Of a stretch of 26,851 nt of DNA, positions 16,851 through 23,698 are shown piece by piece. Numbering within the stretch: the first letter of the stretch is position 1; each line of letters begins with the position of its first letter. Made by a program: the position numbers and the translations under genes. The notes below the pieces were generated by a model. It was not told where the DNA came from. It worked only from the letters and a program-made list of their open reading frames with translations, and made no database searches. Source of the stretch: an uncultured Alphaproteobacteria bacterium (lineage in GTDB: Bacteria; Pseudomonadota; Alphaproteobacteria; Rhizobiales; Pleomorphomonadaceae); NCBI GenBank assembly GCA_937900425.1, contig CALCDT010000298.1, positions 1 to 26,851 on the forward strand, in the 5' to 3' direction.

Positions 16851-18631
16851 GGAGCGTCCGCCGCGTCGTGCTGGCCCACGTCGATGAGATCCATGGCGTC
16901 GAGCAGGCGGGTGCGGAACAGCGGGGTTTCGTCCTCCATCCCTTTCGCATCGCTGTGATCGTCGAAATAGAGCGTCGTTGCCGAGCCGCCGAAGCGTGTC
17001 CAGTCGATGCCGCCTCCTCCACCCGAACCTGCCTCGCCATAGCGGGCCGCGATCAGTTGCAGCCGGGCGTCGGCCACCGCCTTGCCGCCGAAGAGCGCAT
17101 CGCGCAATTCGTGCTGCTGGGCGCGCGGAAGCGCCTTGCGCCCGCCGTCCTGCCGGTGGAGTTGGGCCCTGGCCTGCTCGAGCCGGGCGAAGTGCCGCGT
17201 CTCCGCCAGCGGCCGCTTGTCCTCCGCGACCCTGGACGGCGCGGTGGTGACGTAGGGCCGCGCATGGGCCCGCGCGACTGCGCCGAGGGAGGCGATCTGC
17301 CAGCCGGCGCGAAGGTCGCCGAGGTCGCTGGTGCTGTCGCCGAACACGATCTGGAAGTCGAGCGCGGAAAGCCCCGGATCGGAGAAGCGGCGCTTGACCA
17401 GAGCCTTGGCCGACCTGGTCAGCTCCTCGGCGAGTTCGTAGGCCCGGTGCAGCGGGTGATGCGGCTTGACGATGGCGATGCCGGCCGCGGCGCCGAAGCG
17501 CATCGGCGTGCCGCTCACGTCCGTGAGCCGGCAGATCGGGTTGGTCATCGTCCGCCCGTCGCCGAGGTCGAAGGTCTCCTGCCGCACGGCCTCCTCGAAG
17601 GCGTCGAGGTAGGCCCTGGCGAAGGCGACCGCGCGGCTGCCGTCGCAGATCACCGTCAGGTCGTCGCCGCCCATGACGTTGACGAGCAGCGGCACGGCGC
17701 CGTCCTTCTGCCCTTTGAGCGCGCGCGTGCCGAGTACGGGCGCGGCACTGCGCAGGGCGGTCACGCCGACGAGGTCGAGCGCGACGGAGAGGTTGCGGTA
17801 GAGGTTGAGATAGTCGCGCGCGGTCGGGTCCTTGCCGTCTTTCCCTTTGCAATAGGCGGCGAGGTTCATGAAGACTTGGCCGAAGCCGTTGCCGTCGGCG
17901 TGGACGACCCCGAGCCACGGCAGTCGCATCGCCTCCACCAGGTCGTCGGGATTGTCGGCGAGCGGCAGTCCGGGCAGGTCGGCCCTCACCCGGGTCATGG
18001 CGGCCCATACCGCGCGGCGCTTGGCGAGGGAGGGCGCCGAGAGCGGCTCGCCGCGCTCGGTCCCCTCGGACGGCAGACCGGATGTGCGGCAGGGCTCCAC
18101 CGGCGGCAGCAGGGCGAAGCGCGCCTCGGCCGGCGGCAGGGCGAGGCGCAGCGCCTCGACGCTCCGGAACAGGTTGCGCATTGCGCCGCCGGTATTCTTT
18201 GCGGTGTCCGCGCCAAGGTCGATCGCCTCGTCGCTGACGGCCCCGCGCACGGTGAGGCCCGGCGCCTCTTTCAGGGCCCTGAGGGTGAGTGCGCACACCA
18301 GCGCCTCGCCCCGCGCGCGGCTGTCGACCAGGAAGACCGCCTTGCCGGAGGTGAGAACGACCGGCTCGACCACGGCGCCCGTCTCGATGAGCGGCGCCGC
18401 GCGTAGCCGGCGGGCACGGCCTTCCACGGTGCCGACCGCTCCCTCCGCGGGATCAGAAGGGTTGTCCCTGTCCGCTCCTTCGGCCTGCGAAAGGCATGCC
18501 GCCGCCCAGTGTGTCCCGGCCTCGTGAATGAGGCCGGAGGCGCCGACGATCTCCCGAAGCTTGTTGGTCTGGAACACGAAAGCCTGGTTGGAGGCCGTCT
18601 CGACCAGAACGATGTGCGCCCTATCAGCCAT
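16847..18631 (-). CDS. cas10: Cas10 signalling subunit with GGDD cyclase motif, no HD domain
   Basis: A 594-residue Cas10/Cmr2-type protein and first gene of the effector operon. It opens directly with HIVLVETASNQAFVFQTNKL and EIVGASGLIHEAG, typical of short Cas10s. A first palm-like block VVHADGNGFGQVF is followed by VNVMGGDDLTVICDG with GGDD at 321-324, the metal-binding cyclase centre that makes cyclic oligoadenylates. No HD nuclease motif is visible at the N-terminus, so single-stranded DNA cleavage is not expected. A glycine-run linker (GSGGGGG) lies near residue 535. ATG 18631 was chosen because the recognisable family N-terminus starts there; an in-frame start at 18688 adds 19 unlikely residues. 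A perfect 16-bp palindrome lies 60 bases upstream. Confidence 0.93.
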   Translation of the reverse strand: MADRAHIVLVETASNQAFVFQTNKLREIVGASGLIHEAGTHWAAACLSQAEGADRDNPSDPAEGAVGTVEGRARRLRAAPLIETGAVVEPVVLTSGKAVFLVDSRARGEALVCALTLRALKEAPGLTVRGAVSDEAIDLGADTAKNTGGAMRNLFRSVEALRLALPPAEARFALLPPVEPCRTSGLPSEGTERGEPLSAPSLAKRRAVWAAMTRVRADLPGLPLADNPDDLVEAMRLPWLGVVHADGNGFGQVFMNLAAYCKGKDGKDPTARDYLNLYRNLSVALDLVGVTALRSAAPVLGTRALKGQKDGAVPLLVNVMGGDDLTVICDGSRAVAFARAYLDAFEEAVRQETFDLGDGRTMTNPICRLTDVSGTPMRFGAAAGIAIVKPHHPLHRAYELAEELTRSAKALVKRRFSDPGLSALDFQIVFGDSTSDLGDLRAGWQIASLGAVARAHARPYVTTAPSRVAEDKRPLAETRHFARLEQARAQLHRQDGGRKALPRAQQHELRDALFGGKAVADARLQLIAARYGEAGSGGGGGIDWTRFGGSATTLYFDDHSDAKGMEDETPLFRTRLLDAMDLIDVGQHDAADAP

Positions 18632-18690
18632 GGCCGCCCCCGCAGCAAAAACTGCACGCAGGGTTGCAACGGATCGGGGGCGAGTCAAGC

Positions 18691-18706
18691 GCGGTAACGT
18701 TACCGC
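18691..18706. promoter_or_regulatory. Palindromic operator candidate before cas10 (GCGGTAACGTTACCGC)
   Basis: Perfect 16-bp palindrome 60 bases upstream of the cas10 start and just before the far end of array D. It shares its core with palindromes before the RT and before cas2'. Repression or activation of the effector operon is inferred from position. Confidence 0.6.
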
Positions 18707-18726
18707 CGGATGCTGGCGTTCATCGC

Positions 18727-19445
18727 GGTTTACTCCGCGGATGAAGCGGGGAAGTCTGCAAGACGAAGTGCGCCTGACCGGCGGGCTGGCCCTGTTTCAC
18801 TCCTTTGAAGAAGCGGGGAAGTCCGCGAGTATGCCGGGCCTGATCTCGCCGTCGCTGCTCGTTTCACTCCCCTGAAGAAGCGGGGAAGTCCGCGAGTACC
18901 TGATGGTGCGGACGGCCGCGCCGGTGGAGTTTCACTCCCCTGAAGAAGCGGGGAAGTCCGCGAGCGTATCCCCCCGGGCCCCGTCGGGCCCAACGTTTCA
19001 CTCCCCTGAAGAAGCGGGGAAGTCCGCGAGCGACCCGGGGGCGGGGCGGGGCGGCCGTGGCGGGTTTCACTCCCCTGAAGAAGCGGGGAAGTCCGCGAGT
19101 CCCAAGATCGCCTGCTCCGATTTCCGCATCGGGTTTCACTCCCCTGAAGAAGCGGGGAAGTCCGCGAGAGCCCCATTCCGAAGGACTACGTCGCTCGCAA
19201 GGTTTCACTCCCCTGAAGAAGCGGGGAAGTCCGCGAGTGGCCAAGCATTCTGCCCATCGTTATGATGGGGTTTCACTCCCCTGAAGAAGCGGGGAAGTCC
19301 GCGAGCGGCGCCGACAACGTGTCGGTTTCGCAGAGGCCGGTTTCACTCCCCTGAAGAAGCGGGGAAGTCCGCGAGCGAAAGCCCGGTATGAGATGGTGGC
19401 CGCGCTGAAGTTTCACTCCCCTGAAGAAGCGGGGAAGTCCGCGAG
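18727..19445 (-). CRISPR. CRISPR array D (11 repeats, 10 spacers)
   Basis: 36-base repeats start at 18727 (decayed, GGTTTACTCCGCGGATGAAG), 18794 (slightly changed, CTCCTTTGAAG), 18861, 18929, 18995, 19064, 19133, 19202, 19270, 19340 and 19410. The consensus ends GGGGAAGTCCGCGAG, as in array B. Spacers are 30-34 bases. The leader begins at 19446, so transcription runs leftward toward cas10. It is the longest array and the one beside cas1-cas2, so it is probably the most active in acquisition (inference). Confidence 0.98.
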
Positions 19446-19560
19446 GGACTTGGAACAAAAAAGTGCCAGCAAAATGAGGTGCTTGCAAGCGGAACAAAAA
19501 GGAAACAGAATTTGCCCTGAAAATGACATGAAAAGGCATGGTTTTTCCTTTATTTGTTCA
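19446..19560 (-). promoter_or_regulatory. Leader of array D
   Basis: Same conserved blocks as leaders A-C (GGACTTGGAACAAAAAAGTG, CTTGCAAGCGGAACAAA, GAAAATGACATGAAAAGGCA) with the paired TGCC..AAAATGA motif. It lies between the array and the 3' end of cas2, so the cas1-cas2 transcript would run into leader and array. Confidence 0.85.
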
Positions 19561-19607
19561 CTTTTTGATCTTGACTTGGTCAAATCGCTGCCCGCGGTTC
19601 CCCCGCC

Positions 19608-19961
19608 TCAGATCGACTGCCGGGCGAGGCGGGCCGCGAGGCCGGCCGCGGGGGAGCCGAACAGCAGAAGATCGTCAGCCATCGGCAGCGGGCCGAACCA
19701 GGCGCCGCGCGGCGGGCGCGGAACCCGGTAGAGCCGGACGTCGTCGACGGCCGGATCGATCAGGCGCGACAGGTCGGCCACGAGGGCGGCCTTCGCGCGC
19801 CCGTCGAGGTCGGCGGCGTAGACCGAATAGTTGAGGCGAAGACCGACGGCGATGGTTCGCTTGTGGACCTTCGCAAGACGCCGCGCGTCGCGGATGTCGT
19901 AGGCGACGACGTAGGTCGCCGCATCCGCTCCGGCGGCCGGCCGGAGAAGGAGGCCGGTCAC
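19608..19961 (-). CDS. cas2: CRISPR adaptation protein Cas2
   Basis: A 117-residue Cas2. The ferredoxin-fold start TYVVAYDIRDARRLAKVHK contains the conserved Asp (D22) after the first strand; RLNYSVYAADL is the second strand, and DVRLYRVPRPP the third. About 15 extra residues precede the first strand and a Leu/Ala-rich tail follows. It starts with GTG at 19961, overlapping the cas1 stop as GTGA, so the two are translationally coupled. Cas2 bridges two Cas1 dimers during spacer integration. It is more diverged than the frameshifted cas2-like gene upstream of cas1. Confidence 0.88.
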   Translation of the reverse strand: MTGLLLRPAAGADAATYVVAYDIRDARRLAKVHKRTIAVGLRLNYSVYAADLDGRAKAALVADLSRLIDPAVDDVRLYRVPRPPRGAWFGPLPMADDLLLFGSPAAGLAARLARQSI

Positions 19962-20971
19962 GGCTCCGCCTCCTCGCCCCCCGCCCGCTCGCTCCCTGCC
20001 TGCTCGCCCCCTGCGCCGTCGCCCTCGGCGTCGAGCAGCCCGGCGAGAGACGCGGCATCGGCGGCGCGGCGGCGCAGCACCGCGACGATCTCACCGACGA
20101 CCTCGGCGAGGCAGGCCCGGACCGGTTCGCGAGCCGTCTCCTCGAAATGGGCGTAGACCTTGCGGCGTGCGCCCTTCAGCATGCGGCAGCCCTGCGCCTC
20201 GCTGGTCGAGAAATCGCCGATCCCGATCTCCCCCGATCCCAGCATCGCGACCACCCAGTCCTCGACCAGCGGGCGCACCGGTTCCACGAGGTCGCAGGCG
20301 AGGCTGTCGCGGTTGCGGCTCGTCTCGTGATAGATGCCGATCGCCGGGTCGAGGCCGGCCAGCGTCGCCATCCGTACCGACTCGAACTGGGCGAGCGTAT
20401 AGCCGAGCGACAACAGCGCGTTGACCGGATCGCGCGGCGGACGCCTGTTGCGGCCGGCGAAGACGAAGGGCGGCGGCACCCGCTGCGCGAAGGCTTCGAA
20501 GATCGCGGCCGTGGCGGCGCCTTCGAGCCCGCGCAGCCGCTCGATCGAAACCGCGCCGCCGAGGGAGCCGAGCGTCGCGATGACGCGCAGCCCGGCCGCC
20601 GACGACGGCGCCGGAAGCCCCAGCCGCGCGCCCTCGAGCCGCCGGCGGACGAGGCCGGCCGCGATTTTCGCCCGAGCGGCGCGATCGAGCGACAGGTGGT
20701 ATTGGGCGATCCGCAGCATCCGGTCGCCCGGCGCCGGGGCGATGACGGCCGGCTCGCCCCTGCCGGGCTCCGGCTCGATCAGGAGGCCTACGCCGGCCCG
20801 CACCAGCCGGGCGAGAGCGCGGCTGGTGAGCCGCGCGGCGCGCCCGACGACGACCCGTTCGACGAGGCGGAGCGGCACCGTGCTGCGCCGATCCTCCCCC
20901 GAGCGCAGCACGATGGTTTCGGCTTCGACGTCGAGATCGCAATCGGCCCTGTCGATGTAGAGGGTCGTCAT
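19958..20971 (-). CDS. cas1: CRISPR integrase Cas1
   Basis: A 337-residue Cas1. An N-terminal beta domain (about 1-85) begins MTTLYIDRADCDLDVEAETI. The catalytic alpha domain has the metal ligands E150 (RGLEGAATAAIF), H215 (GIYHETSRNRDS) and D227 with E230 (LACDLVEPVRP), all intact. The end (about 312-337) is an acidic Gly/Glu-rich tail, unusual but probably disordered. No RT or Cas6 domain is fused. It follows the frameshifted cas2-like gene by about 30 bases and overlaps the downstream cas2, giving a cas2-cas1-cas2 order. With the separate RT of this locus it may insert spacers of RNA origin (inference). Confidence 0.95.
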   Translation of the reverse strand: MTTLYIDRADCDLDVEAETIVLRSGEDRRSTVPLRLVERVVVGRAARLTSRALARLVRAGVGLLIEPEPGRGEPAVIAPAPGDRMLRIAQYHLSLDRAARAKIAAGLVRRRLEGARLGLPAPSSAAGLRVIATLGSLGGAVSIERLRGLEGAATAAIFEAFAQRVPPPFVFAGRNRRPPRDPVNALLSLGYTLAQFESVRMATLAGLDPAIGIYHETSRNRDSLACDLVEPVRPLVEDWVVAMLGSGEIGIGDFSTSEAQGCRMLKGARRKVYAHFEETAREPVRACLAEVVGEIVAVLRRRAADAASLAGLLDAEGDGAGGEQAGSERAGGEEAEP

Positions 20972-21001
20972 GACGGTGTGGCTCCTGTCGCGGGCATGGC
21001 A

Positions 21002-21287
21002 TCAACCGACGTAGACCAGCGACGGGAACATCGGCGCGCGGGCGGCGCCGATGGCGGTCACCGGCAGCCGCGGATCGAGGACGAGCAGAAGCATCCGGTC
21101 TTCCGCGGCGTCGCCGATGTCGGCGAGACGACGCCAGAGTTCGCGCCTCTCGCCGGGCGAAATCAGGCACTCGTGGGCGGACAGCTGGCTGCCGATGCCG
21201 AAGGCGCGGACGGCCTCGAGAATGCGCGCCCGCCGCCGGTCGCAGGGCACGTTCGTAGCCGAGAAGGACGAGGTCGCGACTGGTCAT
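21002..21287 (-). pseudogene. cas2: Second cas2-like gene, frameshifted near its start
   Basis: From ATG 21287 the frame reads MTSRDLVLLGYE, a good Cas2 first strand, then runs into unrelated sequence. One base over (from about 21250) the text continues PCDRRRARILEAVRAFGIGS, QLSAHECLISPGERRELW and EDRMLLLVLDPR to a stop at 21002, a normal Cas2. Removing one A of the GAA near 21252-21254 would give GYDVPCDRRR and restore a protein of about 94 residues. It may be a real inactivating insertion, a sequencing error, or an 82-residue protein started at GTG 21250 that lacks the first strand and its conserved Asp. It is the first gene of the adaptation module. Confidence 0.8.
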
Positions 21288-21326
21288 GACGCCATCGTGC
21301 GGGCGGCAAGGAATCTGTGGCAGGGC

Positions 21327-21340
21327 CGGTAACGTTGCGG
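21327..21340. promoter_or_regulatory. Imperfect palindrome before cas2' and the small membrane protein (CGGTAACGTTGCGG)
   Basis: Lies in the 128-base divergent region between cas2' (40 bases away) and the plus-strand membrane-protein gene (76 bases away). The left half equals that of the cas10 palindrome; the right half has two changes. Confidence 0.45.
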
Positions 21341-21415
21341 CGCGTCTGCGGGCGTTGCAGACCCGGAGGAACGTCGACATCCTGAGCCGGACACAACTCT
21401 GGCGGGGGCATCGCA

Positions 21416-21898
21416 ATGGGCTTTTTCGATCTGCTGTGGAACAACATCACGAGCGCCGAATACTGGGCTGGCGAGTTGCCTTCCTACGCCGTGCTCACGG
21501 TGCTGATCGGCATCGTCACTTCCCAGGCCGCCAAGCGTCTCGAGAAGCGGCGGCTGACGGAGGAGCGCAGGCCATACGAGAACTGGAAGCTGCGCATCGT
21601 CGGGTATGACCATCCCGACCAGGATCTCTACTTCGAGGACGTGCGCCGTCTGAAGAACAGCGACTTCGAGATGTTCAAGTTCCTGAAGAGCACCTGCACG
21701 ACGATTTGCGAGATCAAGACCAAGGCTCTGCCGGACGCCAAGGACGTCTGGTTCTTCGAGCGCGAGGAAGGACCGTCCCGCTATTTCATCGTCGATTTCA
21801 ACAGGCTCCCGCACGACCAGCTTGGTGCTTGGCGGAGGGAGGCACCTCGCGGCAGGACGACGGAAGCGCCGGCTACGCCCCGACCGGCGGAGGCGTGA
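21416..21898 (+). CDS. Small membrane-anchored protein of unknown function, operonic with the CARF-HEPN gene
   Basis: A 160-residue protein I do not recognise. An amphipathic start (MGFFDLLWNNITSAEYW) leads into one hydrophobic helix (about 23-40, SYAVLTVLIGIVTSQAA) and a strongly basic stretch (KRLEKRRLTEERR), so the remainder should be cytoplasmic. The soluble part (about 53-135) has an alpha/beta look: NWKLRIVGYDHPDQDLYFED, FEMFKFLKSTCTTICEIK, VWFFEREEGPSRYFIVDF. The tail is Pro/Ala-rich. The stop is three bases before the csx2 start and the next gene's ribosome site lies inside it, so co-expression is near certain. The layout (membrane helix plus small cytoplasmic domain, next to a CARF gene in a type III locus) recalls membrane effectors such as Csx23, but that is analogy, not detected homology. 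Confidence 0.8.
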   Translation: MGFFDLLWNNITSAEYWAGELPSYAVLTVLIGIVTSQAAKRLEKRRLTEERRPYENWKLRIVGYDHPDQDLYFEDVRRLKNSDFEMFKFLKSTCTTICEIKTKALPDAKDVWFFEREEGPSRYFIVDFNRLPHDQLGAWRREAPRGRTTEAPATPRPAEA

Positions 21899-21901
21899 GG
21901 C

Positions 21902-23143
21902 ATGGCTCGTATCCTCTTCTCCTTCCTCGGCACGGCCAGATATTCTCCCACACGCTACGCCTTCGACGGCGCGACGGGCGGGGCGGGGCCGTTCCGCTTC
22001 TTCCCGCAGGCCCTGATCGCGGAGCGGCGACGGCTCGCAGGCCGCAAACTGCCCGACAGGATCGTGCTCTGCGGCACCGAGACCAGCGGGTGGGAAGCCC
22101 TCGTTTCGGCTCTCGAAGCGCCGGGCGCTCCCGAATCGACGGGAATGCCGGAACGACGGGCCCTTTCCGACATCGAGATCGCCGCCTATGCCGAGCGTTA
22201 TTCGCCTCTGCTTGGAATTCCGACGACCGCGGCTCGCATCAGCTTCGCGCGGGACGCCGACGAGCAACTCGGCTTCATCGCGATGGTGGAAAGCCACGTG
22301 GACCGAGGCGACTCGGTGGAATTCGACATCACTCACGGACTGCGCCATCTCCCGCTGGTCGCGCTCACCGCCGCCCTCGCGATCCGCGCCCTGAAAGGCG
22401 TGACCGTCGAAGCGATCTGGTACGGCGCCTACGAGTTGAAGACCGCTAGAGAGGATCCGACACCGGTCATCCGGCTGGACGGGCTGCTCAGGACCATGGA
22501 CTGGATTTCCGCGCTGACCGTCTTCGAAGCGACCGGGGACATGACCCGCTTCGGGCCACTGATCGACGGCGAAACCCATGCCGGGACGAGCCGGCGACTG
22601 GCCGACCTGTCGTTCCGGGAGCGCGTGCTGCAGACGTCCTCCATCCGGCAGGCCGCCATCGCCACGCTGGACGCGCTCGATGACGCCGACGAAGGAGTGT
22701 CCCGGCTCGTGCGCCCGGAACTGCAGCGACGCCTGTCATGGGCCACCAACGATCACCGGATCGACGAGGGCTTCGATCTTGCGCTGCGCATCGCGGCGAA
22801 CGGCAACGAGGTCCGCGCCCTCACGCTCGCCTTCGAAACGGCGGTGGAGAAAATCGCCATCGCCGGAGGCTTGTCCCTGTCGTTCCGAAGGGATGAGTTC
22901 TCAAGGATCATCGGCGATGTGGCGGAACGCCGGAAGGCCGGCTCGTCGGCGGCATTCGCGAAGGCGTTCCTCAAGCTTAAGAAACTGCGAAACGCGGTGG
23001 TCCATATCGACGAAAAAGAGCACAGAAGAGACGAAATTCTGCAATCGTCAGAAGCTTTTCAAAAAGGTCTCAAAATATTAATTCAGCCGTTGCGACTGGA
23101 TGTGCCGAAAGAATTCAGGGATGAATTGGCGGGAATGCGATGA
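21902..23143 (+). CDS. csx2: CARF-HEPN ribonuclease, Csx2/TM1812 family (TIGR02221-like)
   Basis: A 413-residue protein. The N-terminal CARF Rossmann domain begins MARILFSFLGTARYSPTRYA and carries the family motif DITHGLRHLP at 142-151, followed by VTVEAIWYGAYELK. The C-terminal region (about 220-413) is helical and ends in a HEPN-type motif R-x4-H: KKLRNAVVH, R363 and H368. Proteins of this build are cyclic-oligoadenylate-activated RNases that act when Cas10 senses target RNA. ATG 21902 follows GGAGG inside the end of the upstream membrane-protein gene. This is the only clear HEPN effector here and the main candidate for toxic RNA cleavage. Confidence 0.92.
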   Translation: MARILFSFLGTARYSPTRYAFDGATGGAGPFRFFPQALIAERRRLAGRKLPDRIVLCGTETSGWEALVSALEAPGAPESTGMPERRALSDIEIAAYAERYSPLLGIPTTAARISFARDADEQLGFIAMVESHVDRGDSVEFDITHGLRHLPLVALTAALAIRALKGVTVEAIWYGAYELKTAREDPTPVIRLDGLLRTMDWISALTVFEATGDMTRFGPLIDGETHAGTSRRLADLSFRERVLQTSSIRQAAIATLDALDDADEGVSRLVRPELQRRLSWATNDHRIDEGFDLALRIAANGNEVRALTLAFETAVEKIAIAGGLSLSFRRDEFSRIIGDVAERRKAGSSAAFAKAFLKLKKLRNAVVHIDEKEHRRDEILQSSEAFQKGLKILIQPLRLDVPKEFRDELAGMR

Positions 23144-23202
23144 TTATCGAACATCATGGTCTCTAGATATATGCGTTAGAGCGAAGGCTGCGGAAGATCG
23201 CG

Positions 23203-23505
23203 ATGACTACCTATTTTGTCACCAGGCACCAAGGTGCCTTGGACTGGGCCAGGAAACATGGTCACGACGATGTCGTGGCGCTTTCGCATCTCGATACCGA
23301 AGCGATCGAGGCGCTCGGTCCCGGCGATGCCGTGCTCGGCACATTGCCGGTCAACCTCGCCGCGGACGTCTGCGCCCGTGGCGCGAGCTATCTTCACTTG
23401 AGCATCAACCTCGACGCTGAGGCACGCGGACGGCCGCTGTCGGCTGATGAAATGGAGCTTTTTGGCGCACGGTTGGAGAGGTTCAGCATCACGCGAGAAG
23501 CGTGA
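23203..23505 (+). CDS. csx16: CRISPR-associated protein Csx16 (VVA1548 family)
   Basis: A 100-residue protein matching the Csx16/PF09652 pattern from end to end: TTYFVTRHQGALDWARKHG, then GDAVLGTLPVNLAADVCARG, SYLHLSINLDAEARGRPLSA and EMELFGARL. Csx16 occurs in type III loci with Csm6/Csx1-type effectors and has been grouped with ring nucleases that degrade cyclic oligoadenylate. It lies 59 bases after the CARF-HEPN gene in the same direction, the expected partner. A decayed fragment of a similar gene lies immediately downstream. Confidence 0.92.
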   Translation: MTTYFVTRHQGALDWARKHGHDDVVALSHLDTEAIEALGPGDAVLGTLPVNLAADVCARGASYLHLSINLDAEARGRPLSADEMELFGARLERFSITREA

Positions 23506-23514
23506 AACAGACAA

Positions 23515-23577
23515 GACCTGTTCTTCTTGAACATCAGCCTCGACGTCGAGATCAAGGGCCGATTGGACAGCGGGTCA
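23515..23577 (+). pseudogene. Decayed fragment resembling the csx16 C-terminal part
   Basis: Ten bases after the csx16 stop, a frame reads LFFLNISLDVEIKGRLDSG, which aligns with YLHLSINLDAEARGRPLSA of Csx16. It has no start codon and no N-terminal part, so it is a relic of a second csx16-like gene or of a recombination event. Similarity is judged by eye. Confidence 0.55.
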
Positions 23578-23658
23578 TACCTGTCGCGGGAATTTCCGAC
23601 TCGTCAGAACTTATGCGGTTGCGGCCTGACTGGCCGGCGCCCGGTCGGGCTTGCCTGC

Positions 23659-23693
23659 GCTCATGAAGTCCCGACAGTAGAGACTTCATGAGC
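23659..23693. repeat. 12-bp perfect inverted repeat with 11-base loop
   Basis: GCTCATGAAGTC (23659-23670) and GACTTCATGAGC (23682-23693). There is no T-run, so it is not a standard intrinsic terminator. It lies in the decayed right part of the island, six bases before a small open frame. Confidence 0.55.
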
Positions 23694-23698
23694 TTGGT

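Noticed and set aside
14364..18296. A single 1310-codon open frame on the minus strand
   Set aside because: Only the part from 16850 onward is protein-like (Cas7-5-11). The upstream 480 codons are Arg/Ala-rich shadow of cas10 in another frame, and the ATGA overlap marks the true start.
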